From contig JAQCIA010000061.1 of NCBI GenBank assembly GCA_027620105.1, positions 1 through 9,250 on the forward strand: a DNA stretch of 9,250 nt. The letters are read 5' to 3'. The stretch's first letter is position 1. Every line of letters starts with the position of its first letter. Below the pieces are notes generated by a model that saw nothing but the letters and a program-made list of their open reading frames with translations, was not told the DNA's origin and did not search any database. This document shows positions 1-6,767 of this stretch, one piece after another. This DNA comes from Verrucomicrobiota bacterium. GTDB taxonomy: Bacteria; Verrucomicrobiota; Kiritimatiellia; UBA8416; JAIOPI01. The position numbers and the translations under genes were made by a program.

Positions 1-128
1 CCGGCCATGGTTGTGATCAAGCTACCACTACCGCATTTCCCCAAAAAGAAGCGATATGCACAACAGACTAGCAGTATCCCAAAAATGTTTCATGTCAGTT
101 TTTGTGTGGGCTGCTATCGTGCGCCTCC

Positions 129-953
129 ATGCATACGAACGCGCGTACCCCACACCGCTTTGTTCTCTATTCCGCAGCCGCCCAGGAGGTGGATGCCGAC
201 CTCGACTTTGTCCGCCGCCTTTACCGCCGACGGCACGCCCGAGCGCCCCAGCGATTGCGTGAGGATTTCTGCGGAACGGCGAAGCTGGCCTGTGCCTGGG
301 TGGCGGACCGCGCCGACTGCCAGGCCTGGGGCGTGGATCTGGATCCCGCGCCACTGACTTGGGGTGACCGCCATTACCGGCAGCCGCTGGGCTCGGCCGC
401 AGAACGGGTGCATTTGTTGCAACAGGATGTACTGCGCGCACGCACCCCGCCGGCGGATGTGTTGCTGGCTTTGAATTTTTCCTATTTCGTGTTTCAGCAG
501 CGGGCGGCGTTGCGCGCCTACTTGCGCCGGGCGCGCGCGGCCCTGGCGCCGGGCGGCGTGGCGGTTTTCGATATATTTGGTGGAACCGGCGCAGTCACGG
601 CCACGCGCGAGCAAACGATGATTCGCGGTGCGCGTGGTCCGGACGGTGCGCGCCTGCCGGCATTTCGATTCACCTGGGAGCACGCCCACTACGACGCGGT
701 CACGCAGCGGATTCTCTGTCATATGCACTTCGAGATTCCGGGCGTGCGCCGATATCGAAAAGCCTTCACGTACGATTGGCGATTGTGGACAATTACCGAA
801 TTGCGCGAACTGCTCAGCGAGGCGGGGTTCAAGACGACTGAAGTTTATACCCACGGCTTCGACAAGCGCGGCACTTCGGACGGTATCTACCGCCGGGTCA
901 AACGCTTCGACAATCAGATTGGCTGGCTGGCCTATGTGGCGGCCTGGCGATGA
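129..953 (+). CDS. Class I SAM-dependent methyltransferase, substrate unknown
   Basis: The 274-residue product reads as a cytosolic SAM-dependent methyltransferase with a Rossmann fold. Residues 43-51 (LREDFCGTA) form the variant glycine motif I that binds SAM. GVDLDPAPL at 68-76 supplies the acidic residue after strand 2 that usually contacts the ribose. A DVL...LNFSYFVF stretch follows, and then the APGGVAVFDIFGG strand typical of class I enzymes. This LREDFCGT subgroup is familiar from many bacterial genomes, but I know of no characterised substrate for it. The ATG at 129 was chosen because it leaves a short lead before the conserved LYSAAAQEVDAD region. An upstream TTG at 102 would add nine unsupported residues. 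No clear Shine-Dalgarno sequence precedes the ATG, so the exact start is uncertain. The amidohydrolase gene follows after 40 bases on the same strand and may be co-transcribed. The fold is well supported; the target molecule is not known. Confidence 0.85.
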   Translation: MHTNARTPHRFVLYSAAAQEVDADLDFVRRLYRRRHARAPQRLREDFCGTAKLACAWVADRADCQAWGVDLDPAPLTWGDRHYRQPLGSAAERVHLLQQDVLRARTPPADVLLALNFSYFVFQQRAALRAYLRRARAALAPGGVAVFDIFGGTGAVTATREQTMIRGARGPDGARLPAFRFTWEHAHYDAVTQRILCHMHFEIPGVRRYRKAFTYDWRLWTITELRELLSEAGFKTTEVYTHGFDKRGTSDGIYRRVKRFDNQIGWLAYVAAWR

Positions 954-981
954 GTGATGTGCGGCGCGGACGGCGCGGCAC

Positions 982-985
982 GGAG
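982..985 (+). promoter_or_regulatory. Shine-Dalgarno site that decides the amidohydrolase start
   Basis: GGAG ends eight bases before the ATG at 994, a normal spacing. The site overlaps the first base of an in-frame GTG at 985, so that GTG would have no ribosome binding site of its own at a workable distance. This favours the ATG at 994. Confidence 0.6.
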
Positions 986-993
986 TGGATCCC

Positions 994-2556
994 ATGCTGG
1001 ACTTGAAAATTACGGGTGGCACGCTTTACGACGGGCTGGGCGGTTCGCCGCGGCTGGCGGATGTGGGGATCCGGGGCGAGCGCATCACGGACGTGGGGGA
1101 TCTGGCGCAGGCCGAATCGCGCGCGACGGTGGACGCGGCCGGCAAGCTCGTCTGTCCGGGCTTCATTGATGCACACTCGCATTCCGATACGTATCTGCTG
1201 ATCGAACCGACGGCGGACAGCAAATTGTATCAGGGCATCACCACGGAAGTGGTCGGCAATTGCGGGGCTTCGGCGGCGCCCCTGCACGAGCCCTATCGGC
1301 TTCCGTCGGACTGGCTCGACAAGACCTATCCGGGCGTCTGGCATTCCGTGGCCGAATATCGCCAGCTGCTGGAAGCCGCGCAGCCGGCCCCCAATACCGT
1401 CCTGCTGATCGGGCACAACACCTTGCGAGCGGGCGCCATGGGCTACGATGACCGTCCGGCGACGGATGAGGAACTGGTGGTGATGCAGCGGCGACTCGTG
1501 CAGGCGCTCGACGAAGGTGGCGCGGGGTTCAGTACCGGGCTGGCCTACGCACCCGGTATGTTCGCGCCACCTGAAGAGGTGGAGGCACTGGGGCGCGTGA
1601 CGGCGGCCGCGGGCAAGATCTACACGTCGCACATGCGCAGCGAAGGTCGGCGGTTGGTCGAGGCGGTTCGGGAAACGATTGATGTCGGCCGGCGCACCGG
1701 GTGCCGTGTGCAGGTGTCGCATCTCAAGACCGCCGGCAAGGGCAACTGGGGGTTGATTGATGCCGCGCTGGCCGAGATTGAAGCAGCGCGACGGGAGGGG
1801 GTGGAGGTGGCCGCGGATCGCTATCCCTATACGGCATCCTGCACGGATCTCGACATCCTGTTCCCGGACTGGGCCGCCAGCGGGGGCCGCGCGGCGGTGC
1901 TGGCGCGGTTGCGTGATCCCGATACGCGTCGGCGCATGCGCGAGGATATTCTGAACGCGCGGGCGGAAGACTACTGGGCGAGCGTGCGGATTGGGTCGAC
2001 GAGCCATCCGGAGAATCGCCGCTTCAAGGGGCAGCCGCTGCTCGACGTGGCGCGGGCGTTGGACATGGCGCCCGTGGATGCGGTGCTGCATCTCACGGAT
2101 TCCGACAACCTCATGACGAGCGCCTTCTTCTTCACCATGAGCGAAGCCAACATGTGGAAAATTCTCGAGCGCCCCTATGTGATGTTCGGCAGCGATGCGT
2201 CCCTGCGTGCACCGCATGGGCCGCTCAGCCACGATCATCCGCATCCGCGCGCCTACGGCAGTTTTACGCGCCTCCTGCGCGCGGCGCTGGATGGCAAGAC
2301 CGTGCCCGTGGCGGAACTGGTGCGCAAGGCCACCGCGTTTCCGGCGGAGCAATTCCGACTCACGGACCGGGGCGTGCTGGCCCGCGGCAAATTTGCCGAT
2401 GTGGTGGTGCTGGATCCCGCGCGCGTGCGCGAGCGCGCCGACTTTGGCGATCCGCATCAGCTCTCCGACGGCGTCGAGCACGTGCTCGTCAACGGGGTCC
2501 ACACCCTCGCGCGGGGCAAGATCACGGGCCAGCGCGGTGGCCGGCTGCTGGCGTAG
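994..2556 (+). CDS. D-aminoacylase-type amidohydrolase (N-acyl-D-amino-acid deacylase family)
   Basis: This 520-residue enzyme belongs to the amidohydrolase superfamily, D-aminoacylase branch. Characterised members hydrolyse N-acyl-D-amino acids or related amides with zinc. A small beta domain (about 1-55) leads into the metal-binding TIM barrel. The metal ligands are all visible: H61 and H63 in HSHSD, C90 in GNCG, H213 in YTSHMRSEG, H243 in VSHLK and D401 in FGSDAS. The spacing of the first five closely follows the ligands known from the Alcaligenes enzyme (His67, His69, Cys96, His220, His250). The HPRAYGSFTRLLR segment after D401 and the ADVVVLDP segment near the C-terminus are also typical. 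There is no signal peptide, so a cytosolic location is likely. The length fits the family. The start at 994 is supported by GGAG at 982-985. The family also contains dihydroorotase-like and other amidases, so the true substrate is open. It could serve D-amino acid salvage, but the neighbours do not show this. Confidence 0.88.
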   Translation: MLDLKITGGTLYDGLGGSPRLADVGIRGERITDVGDLAQAESRATVDAAGKLVCPGFIDAHSHSDTYLLIEPTADSKLYQGITTEVVGNCGASAAPLHEPYRLPSDWLDKTYPGVWHSVAEYRQLLEAAQPAPNTVLLIGHNTLRAGAMGYDDRPATDEELVVMQRRLVQALDEGGAGFSTGLAYAPGMFAPPEEVEALGRVTAAAGKIYTSHMRSEGRRLVEAVRETIDVGRRTGCRVQVSHLKTAGKGNWGLIDAALAEIEAARREGVEVAADRYPYTASCTDLDILFPDWAASGGRAAVLARLRDPDTRRRMREDILNARAEDYWASVRIGSTSHPENRRFKGQPLLDVARALDMAPVDAVLHLTDSDNLMTSAFFFTMSEANMWKILERPYVMFGSDASLRAPHGPLSHDHPHPRAYGSFTRLLRAALDGKTVPVAELVRKATAFPAEQFRLTDRGVLARGKFADVVVLDPARVRERADFGDPHQLSDGVEHVLVNGVHTLARGKITGQRGGRLLA

Positions 2557-2563
2557 GCACGTG

Positions 2564-2582
2564 GCCCGGAATGCGACCGGGC
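2564..2582 (+). terminator. Possible hairpin after the amidohydrolase gene
   Basis: GCCCGG (2564-2569) and CCGGGC (2577-2582) can pair as a 6-bp GC stem with a 7-base loop, eight bases after the stop codon. No T-run follows, so this is not a standard intrinsic terminator. In DNA this GC-rich such a short repeat may occur by chance. It is listed because of its position at the end of a transcription unit. Confidence 0.2.
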
Positions 2583-2647
2583 TGGGCGAAACCGCGGATG
2601 AACACCAATGGAGGCGGACCGGCCTGATGCGCGGACGCGAAGGCTGA

Positions 2648-2794
2648 TCAACCCACCAGGAACACCGTGAGCGATCGCGCGCCGTGGGCGCCGATGACGA
2701 GGCATTGCTCAATGTCGGCAGTCTTCGATGGGCCGGCGATGAAGACGCCAAACTCGCCCGGCATCACAGCCATATCCATGTTCGCGAAGGCGTG
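2648..2794 (-). pseudogene. C-terminal remnant of a LUD-domain (LutC/YkgG-like) protein
   Basis: On the minus strand, about 48 codons ending in TGA at 2650-2648 read HAFANMDMAVMPGEF, then GVFIAGPSKTADIEQ, then CLVIGAHGARSLTVFLVG. The GPSKTADIE and LVIGAHG blocks and the closing hydrophobic strand are the characteristic C-terminus of LUD-domain proteins. LutC, a LUD-domain protein, belongs to the LutABC lactate-oxidation system. A whole protein is roughly 200 residues, so most of the domain is missing. The frame upstream reaches a stop at 2899-2897 with no family similarity before the HAF residues. The only ATG starts (first at 2779) lack a Shine-Dalgarno sequence. Less than 140 bases separate the remnant from the oppositely oriented ubiE, so the missing part cannot lie there. 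I read it as a gene broken by deletion or rearrangement, with reading frame and sequence still well preserved. A functional 43-residue peptide from ATG 2779 is possible but unlikely. Confidence 0.72.
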
Positions 2795-2888
2795 CGGACT
2801 GCCATCGACCGGCGGGGAACATCCGCGGCAGGACGGGCAAGGGGAATTATTCGCACCGGGAAAGACGGGTACCGCTGCGGTTCCTGGT

Positions 2889-2917
2889 TTGCACGCCTAC
2901 GCTTCCGCGCATACACT
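2889..2917 (+). promoter_or_regulatory. Candidate sigma-70-like promoter of the menaquinone operon
   Basis: TTGCAC (2889-2894) and TACACT (2912-2917) are separated by 17 bases and match the -35 and -10 consensus at three and four of six positions. Transcription would begin around 2923-2926, leaving almost no leader before the ATG at 2928. That conflicts with use of the weak GGGA site at 2919-2922. The real promoter may therefore lie further upstream, or the message may be nearly leaderless. Confidence 0.25.
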
Positions 2918-2927
2918 CGGGACATCG

Positions 2928-3680
2928 ATGAGCACGACGGAAACCGGTTCGTCCGCAACAACATCGCCGCAGGCAGTCTGGCACATGTTTGATCGTATCG
3001 CGCCGCGCTACGATCTGCTCAACCGCGTGCTGTCGTTGCGCCGGGATGTGGCCTGGCGACGCAGGCTGGCCCGCTCGCTGACCGGTCGGGAAAACCTTCG
3101 GCTGCTCGACCTGGCCACCGGCACAGGGGACCAGATTTTGCACCTCCTGGATGCCGGCGCGCCGATTGCATCTGCGGTGGGGATCGACATGGCCCCGGAA
3201 ATGCTTGTGCAGGGGCGCGAGAAAATTGCCCGCCGTGGTCTGGCGGAACGTGTGTCGCTGCAGGAAGGCGACGCCACATGCCTGCCCTTTCTCGACGGTT
3301 CATTTGATGTTGCCACCATCGCATTCGGCATTCGTAATGTGGGAGACGTGCCTGGCGCCCTGCGTGAAATGCGGCGCATCCTGCGGACGCGAGGGCGCGC
3401 GCTGGTGTTGGAATTCTCCCTGCCGGAGGGACCGCGCACCCGAGCTGCCTACATAACCTATCTGCGCCACCTTTTGCCGGTGATCGGTGGGTGGATTTCG
3501 GGAGACGCGGCGGCCTATCGCTACCTGAATCGCACGATCGAAGCCTTTCCGTCGGGCGAAGCCTTCTGCCGGCTGATGCGTGAGGCCGGGTTCGTGGATG
3601 TTCAGGCCGAGCCGTTGACACTGGGTGTGGCGACTCTCTACAAGGGAGACATTCCGAACACCCTTCCAGGATCAGCATGA
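2928..3680 (+). CDS. ubiE: UbiE/MenG demethylmenaquinone C-methyltransferase
   Basis: The 250-residue product is the SAM-dependent methyltransferase that converts demethylmenaquinone to menaquinone at the inner face of the membrane. In organisms with ubiquinone the same family also methylates a ubiquinone precursor. The family signature MFDRIAPRYDLLNRVLS lies at residues 20-36. SAM motif I is LDLATGTGD at 60-68, GIDMAPEM follows at 85-92, GDATCLPF at 114-121 and FGIRNV at 133-138. REMRRILRTRGRALVLEFSLP and the YRYLNRTIEAFPSG segment are also typical. The C-terminus, LTLGVATLYKGD, corresponds to the LTxGxxxLxxG family motif. ATG 2928 was chosen because it gives a normal lead of about 20 residues and has GGGA five bases upstream. 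The frame is open further upstream, but without family similarity. menF starts within its stop codon, which indicates translational coupling. Because menF and menD follow, its role is most likely in menaquinone synthesis (the menG function). Confidence 0.93.
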   Translation: MSTTETGSSATTSPQAVWHMFDRIAPRYDLLNRVLSLRRDVAWRRRLARSLTGRENLRLLDLATGTGDQILHLLDAGAPIASAVGIDMAPEMLVQGREKIARRGLAERVSLQEGDATCLPFLDGSFDVATIAFGIRNVGDVPGALREMRRILRTRGRALVLEFSLPEGPRTRAAYITYLRHLLPVIGGWISGDAAAYRYLNRTIEAFPSGEAFCRLMREAGFVDVQAEPLTLGVATLYKGDIPNTLPGSA

Positions 3681-4999
3681 TGACGAGTACGGTTACAGCG
3701 CCGCCATGGTTTCAGCGGGTTTCTGTTTCTGCGGGCGCGCACATGCCGCTGGCCTGGCTTTCCCGCCAGCAGGCGACCGGTGTGCGCGTGTACTGGCAGG
3801 CGCGTGACCGTAGCCTAGAGGTGGCCGGCATTGGCGCAGCGCATCGGATCGTGGGTCCGACGGCGGTGGCACAGGCACAGGCGCTCGCCGCGCAGGGCGA
3901 TGAAGGTCTGCGGCTGTTCGGCGGTGTGCGCTTTGATGCCACGCACCGTGGGGACGGCAGTTGGGATGGATTTCCGGATGCCTGCTTCGTGGTGCCGGAG
4001 ATCGAACTGGTGCGGGATGCGGATGGGGTGCGGTTCGTGGCGAACATACCCGACGGCGTGAACGTGGCGGACGTCAACGCGCGGCTCGTGCGCATGGCGG
4101 CGCAGGCCAGCGGCGAAGTCGGAGGCGACTGGCAGGTGGGCGACTGGCAAGTGGGAGAACCTCGCGCTAGGCAGGATGTACCTGATCGCCCCGGTTGGGA
4201 TCGCATCATGCAGTCGGCGTTGCTGGCGATGGATGCATGCGAAATCGAAAAAATCGTGCTGGCGCGCCGTACCGCACTCACCTTCGGGCGGGCGGTGGAT
4301 GCACTCGCTCTGTTGGCGCGGCTGCGTGATGTGACGCCGGACTGCTTTCACTTTTGTATGCAGTTCTCCGAAGCGGCCACCTTCATTGGCGCATCGCCGG
4401 AGCGCTTTTATCGGCGCTGTGGGAGGCTGCTGGAAACAGAAGCGGTGGCGGGCACGCGCCCGCGCGGCAAATCCGCGGAAGCCGATTGCCGGTTGGGCGA
4501 TGAACTGCTGGCCAGCGCCAAGGAACGCCATGAGCACCTCTGTGTGCGCGACATGATTCGCGAGGTTCTGGCCTCCGTGGGCACGGCCGTACGCGTCGAC
4601 CCGGCGCCGATACTCCTGCGCCTGGCGCGCGGTCAGCACTTGTTCAGTGGCCTGGCGGCCACGTTGCATGACGGTGTGAGCGATGCCGACCTATTCGACA
4701 AACTCCATCCGACGCCAGCCGTGGGCGGTGCGCCCACGCCATCCGCAATGGCGCGCATTCGCGCCTGGGAGCCATTCGATCGCGGCTGGTACGCGGCGCC
4801 CGTGGGCTGGATCAGTCGCGATGCGTCTGAGTTTGCGGTGGCCATTCGGTCTGCGCTCTGCCGGGACAAAGCGCTGTTGCTCTACTCGGGTGCCGGAATT
4901 GTTCCGGGGTCGTCCGCATCCGGCGAGTGGGACGAGATCGAGCACAAGATTCAGGATTTCGCGGGGATCCTCGATGATGCGGCGGGGCGCGACACATGA
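3677..4999 (+). CDS. menF: Isochorismate synthase MenF
   Basis: This 440-residue enzyme of the chorismate-binding family isomerises chorismate to isochorismate with Mg2+, the entry step of menaquinone synthesis. K192 in IEKIVLARR corresponds to the general base, and E242 in FIGASPERF to the general acid. Their 50-residue separation equals that of K190 and E240 in E. coli MenF. EAVAGTRPRG (255-264), SAKERHEHLCVRDMI (280-294), LHPTPAVGG (343-351), WYAAPVGW (371-378) and GEWDEIEHK (416-424) complete the catalytic core and carry the Mg2+-binding glutamates. The N-terminal third is poorly conserved, as usual. The start overlaps the ubiE stop (ATGA), with AGGA five bases upstream. menD begins in its own stop codon. 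Anthranilate and salicylate synthases share this fold, but the EKIVLARR lysine and the menD neighbour make isochorismate synthase the best call. A five-residue tandem duplication (GDWQV twice) at 150-159 precedes the catalytic domain. Confidence 0.93.
   Translation: MMTSTVTAPPWFQRVSVSAGAHMPLAWLSRQQATGVRVYWQARDRSLEVAGIGAAHRIVGPTAVAQAQALAAQGDEGLRLFGGVRFDATHRGDGSWDGFPDACFVVPEIELVRDADGVRFVANIPDGVNVADVNARLVRMAAQASGEVGGDWQVGDWQVGEPRARQDVPDRPGWDRIMQSALLAMDACEIEKIVLARRTALTFGRAVDALALLARLRDVTPDCFHFCMQFSEAATFIGASPERFYRRCGRLLETEAVAGTRPRGKSAEADCRLGDELLASAKERHEHLCVRDMIREVLASVGTAVRVDPAPILLRLARGQHLFSGLAATLHDGVSDADLFDKLHPTPAVGGAPTPSAMARIRAWEPFDRGWYAAPVGWISRDASEFAVAIRSALCRDKALLLYSGAGIVPGSSASGEWDEIEHKIQDFAGILDDAAGRDT
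4124..4153 (+). repeat. In-frame 15-base tandem duplication in menF
   Basis: GGCGACTGGCAGGTG (4124-4138) is followed directly by GGCGACTGGCAAGTG (4139-4153), with a single difference at the twelfth base. It encodes GDWQV twice at residues 150-159, in the linker before the conserved catalytic domain. The near identity suggests a fairly recent slippage duplication. The frame is kept and no catalytic motif is touched. Confidence 0.9.
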
Positions 5000-6756
5000 A
5001 GGCGCGCCGCAAACGAACGTCCCAGACCACGGGCGCATGGAATCTGCATTGGGCGACATTGATGGTCGAGGAATTCGTGCGCTGCGGCGTGCGCGTGTGC
5101 TGCCTCGCATCCGGGTCGCGCAGTGCCCCGCTGGCCCTGGCGGCGGCGCGGCACAAGAAACTAACCACGGTGGTGCACTATGACGAACGCGGCGGTGCCT
5201 TTTATGCGCTGGGCGTCGCCCGCGCGAGCGGCATGCCCGCACTCTGGATCACCACATCCGGCAGCGCAGTGGCCAACGGTTTTCCCGCCGTGGTGGAAGC
5301 AGACGCCGCGCGCGTTCCTCTGATCCTGATCACTGCGGACCGCCCACCCGAGTTGCGCGATACCGGCGCGAACCAGACGATAAATCAAGTGGGAATCTTT
5401 GGGCGCTACGTGCGCTGGTTCGTTGACATGCCCTGTCCCACATCCGACATCCCGCCGGCCTATGTCCTGTCCACCGTGGATCACGCCGTGGCACGTGCGC
5501 GCGGGATGCCGGCTGGCCCCGTGCATGTGAACTGCATGTTTCGAGAACCGTTGCTGCCGGCGCCCGACGCTCGCCCGATCATCAGTGAATCGCTCGCAGC
5601 CTGGCAGAACGCGGACCGACCCTATCAGACGGGTGGGGCAGACGGTCTGACGGGGATCGGCCCCGCCCTGCGTGACGCGACGGCGACTTTGCGCAAGGCT
5701 CGGCGCGGCCTGATCGTCGTGGGCGAACTGACCAGTGACGCCGACCGCGCGGCCGTCTGCGCCCTGGCATACAAGTTGGCCTGGCCATTGTTGCCGGACA
5801 TTACCTCCGGCTTGCGGTTGGGGGATTGCGACCCGGCGCGCGTATGTTATGCGGACGCCATTTTGGCTGATGCGAAGCAAGCAGACTTGCTGCGTCCCGA
5901 TGCAATCCTGCATCTGGGTGGCGCACTGACCTCAAAGCGCCTCCAGCAGTTTCTGGCCGCCGCAGGAGCCCCCGTCTATGTTCGTCAGGATCCCGCGCGG
6001 CTCGATCCTGAACATCTTGTCACCACGCGCCTTCAGGCTGTCGTAGGGGATATCTGTCGCGCGCTGGTGTCGCGCATGCCACGCTCCGCGGCAAACGCAT
6101 GGTCCGCGCGCTGGCTCCGTGCGAATGCGCGCGCCGAGCGGCGCCTGGACGTCGGCTTGGGCCGGATTGCTGCAATCTGTGAGCCGGCCGTGGCGCGCAG
6201 CGTGTCGCGCCTGATGCCTGCCGGTCACGGTCTCTATGCCGCCAGCAGCATGCCCATTCGCGACTTCAACCTGTTTGGTTCCACGGCTGGTCCGCAGCCA
6301 CGCATCGCCGCGAACCGCGGCGCCAGTGGCATCGACGGCACCGTCGCCACGGCGGTCGGTTTTGCCGACGGGCTGCAGGCGCCGGTGACCGTTGTCCTCG
6401 GCGACCTGGCCTTGTTGCACGATCTGAACTCACTTGCGCTGGCTGCCCGCAGCCGCGTGCCACTCACCTTTGTGGTGATCAACAACAATGGCGGCGGCAT
6501 CTTTTCGTTCCTGCCGGTGGCGCAACACCGCGACGTCTTTGAGACGTATTTTGGCACGCCGCACGGAATGAACTTTCAGAACGCGGCATTCCAGTTCGGG
6601 CTGGAGTATGCCCATCCGAAGACACAGGCTGAGTTTGAAACTGTTTACCAGCGCGCAACCCGTGGCAAATGCAGCGGCGTTATCGAAGTGACCACGGACC
6701 GCAATGCGAATGTGCGCCTGCATGCGGCGCTGCTGGCGCCAGCGCAACGGAGGTAA
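4996..6756 (+). CDS. menD: MenD, SEPHCHC synthase (thiamine diphosphate enzyme)
   Basis: The 586-residue product matches MenD, which condenses isochorismate with 2-oxoglutarate to give SEPHCHC, releasing CO2, with thiamine diphosphate and Mg2+. The N-terminal domain carries SGSRSAPL (39-46), YDERGGAFYALG (62-73) with E64 as the cofactor-activating glutamate, and ITADRPPELRDTGANQTINQ (112-131). GPVHVNCMFREPL ends this domain. The C-terminal half has SSMPIRDFN, NRGASGIDGTVATAVGFADG from 440, and the diphosphate/Mg2+ motif running from GDLALLHDLN (469-478, D470) to INNNGGGIFSFLP (495-507). FETYFGTPHGMNF follows. Length is normal for the family. The gene starts in the menF stop codon with only a weak purine stretch upstream, so coupling to menF is likely. 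MenD usually has proline where S39 stands (PGSRS becomes SGSRS); all other key residues are present. The next enzyme, MenH, is not encoded nearby. Confidence 0.95.
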   Translation: MKARRKRTSQTTGAWNLHWATLMVEEFVRCGVRVCCLASGSRSAPLALAAARHKKLTTVVHYDERGGAFYALGVARASGMPALWITTSGSAVANGFPAVVEADAARVPLILITADRPPELRDTGANQTINQVGIFGRYVRWFVDMPCPTSDIPPAYVLSTVDHAVARARGMPAGPVHVNCMFREPLLPAPDARPIISESLAAWQNADRPYQTGGADGLTGIGPALRDATATLRKARRGLIVVGELTSDADRAAVCALAYKLAWPLLPDITSGLRLGDCDPARVCYADAILADAKQADLLRPDAILHLGGALTSKRLQQFLAAAGAPVYVRQDPARLDPEHLVTTRLQAVVGDICRALVSRMPRSAANAWSARWLRANARAERRLDVGLGRIAAICEPAVARSVSRLMPAGHGLYAASSMPIRDFNLFGSTAGPQPRIAANRGASGIDGTVATAVGFADGLQAPVTVVLGDLALLHDLNSLALAARSRVPLTFVVINNNGGGIFSFLPVAQHRDVFETYFGTPHGMNFQNAAFQFGLEYAHPKTQAEFETVYQRATRGKCSGVIEVTTDRNANVRLHAALLAPAQRR

Positions 6757-6760
6757 AGGA
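6749..6760 (+). promoter_or_regulatory. Double ribosome binding site before lemA
   Basis: GGAGGT (6749-6754) overlaps the end of menD and lies seven bases before a GTG at 6762. AAAGGA (6755-6760) lies seven bases before the in-frame ATG at 6768. Either start is possible, and they differ by two residues. The strong site suggests that lemA is translated independently of menD. Confidence 0.6.
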
Positions 6761-6767
6761 CGTGACC

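Larger units (their letters stand above)
2557..2927. other. Spacer of 371 bases without an intact gene
   Basis: This stretch separates the amidohydrolase from the menaquinone operon. It contains a GC-rich inverted repeat just after the amidohydrolase stop, a minus-strand remnant of a LUD-domain gene (about 2648-2794), and a more AT-rich part (about 2840-2927) with a possible promoter. The frame of ubiE stays open back to an in-frame start codon at 2667, but that extension has no family similarity and runs antisense across the LUD remnant. I therefore do not annotate it as coding. Confidence 0.7.

Noticed and set aside
102..128. TTG start of the methyltransferase at 102
   Set aside because: It adds nine residues without family support and has no ribosome binding site.
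1..128. Possible promoter or gene end at the left edge
   Set aside because: The stretch is more AT-rich than the genes, but I found no convincing -35/-10 pair and no protein motif on either strand.
985..993. GTG start of the amidohydrolase at 985
   Set aside because: The GGAG site overlaps this codon and is correctly spaced only for the ATG at 994.
114..1022. Minus-strand open frame of 302 codons
   Set aside because: It is antisense to the methyltransferase gene and shows no family motif or ribosome binding site.
898..2751. Long minus-strand open frame of 617 codons
   Set aside because: It lies antisense to the well-supported amidohydrolase gene, has an arginine-, histidine- and proline-rich composition with no recognisable motifs, and is the kind of shadow frame expected in GC-rich DNA.
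2667..2927. N-terminal extension of UbiE by 87 residues
   Set aside because: The extension has no similarity to UbiE and runs antisense over the LUD-domain remnant. A start at 2928 gives the normal family length.
3815..4669. Minus-strand open frame of 284 codons
   Set aside because: It is antisense to menF, with low-complexity composition and no motif.
5161..5913. Minus-strand open frame of 250 codons
   Set aside because: It lies wholly inside menD on the opposite strand and has no recognisable domain.
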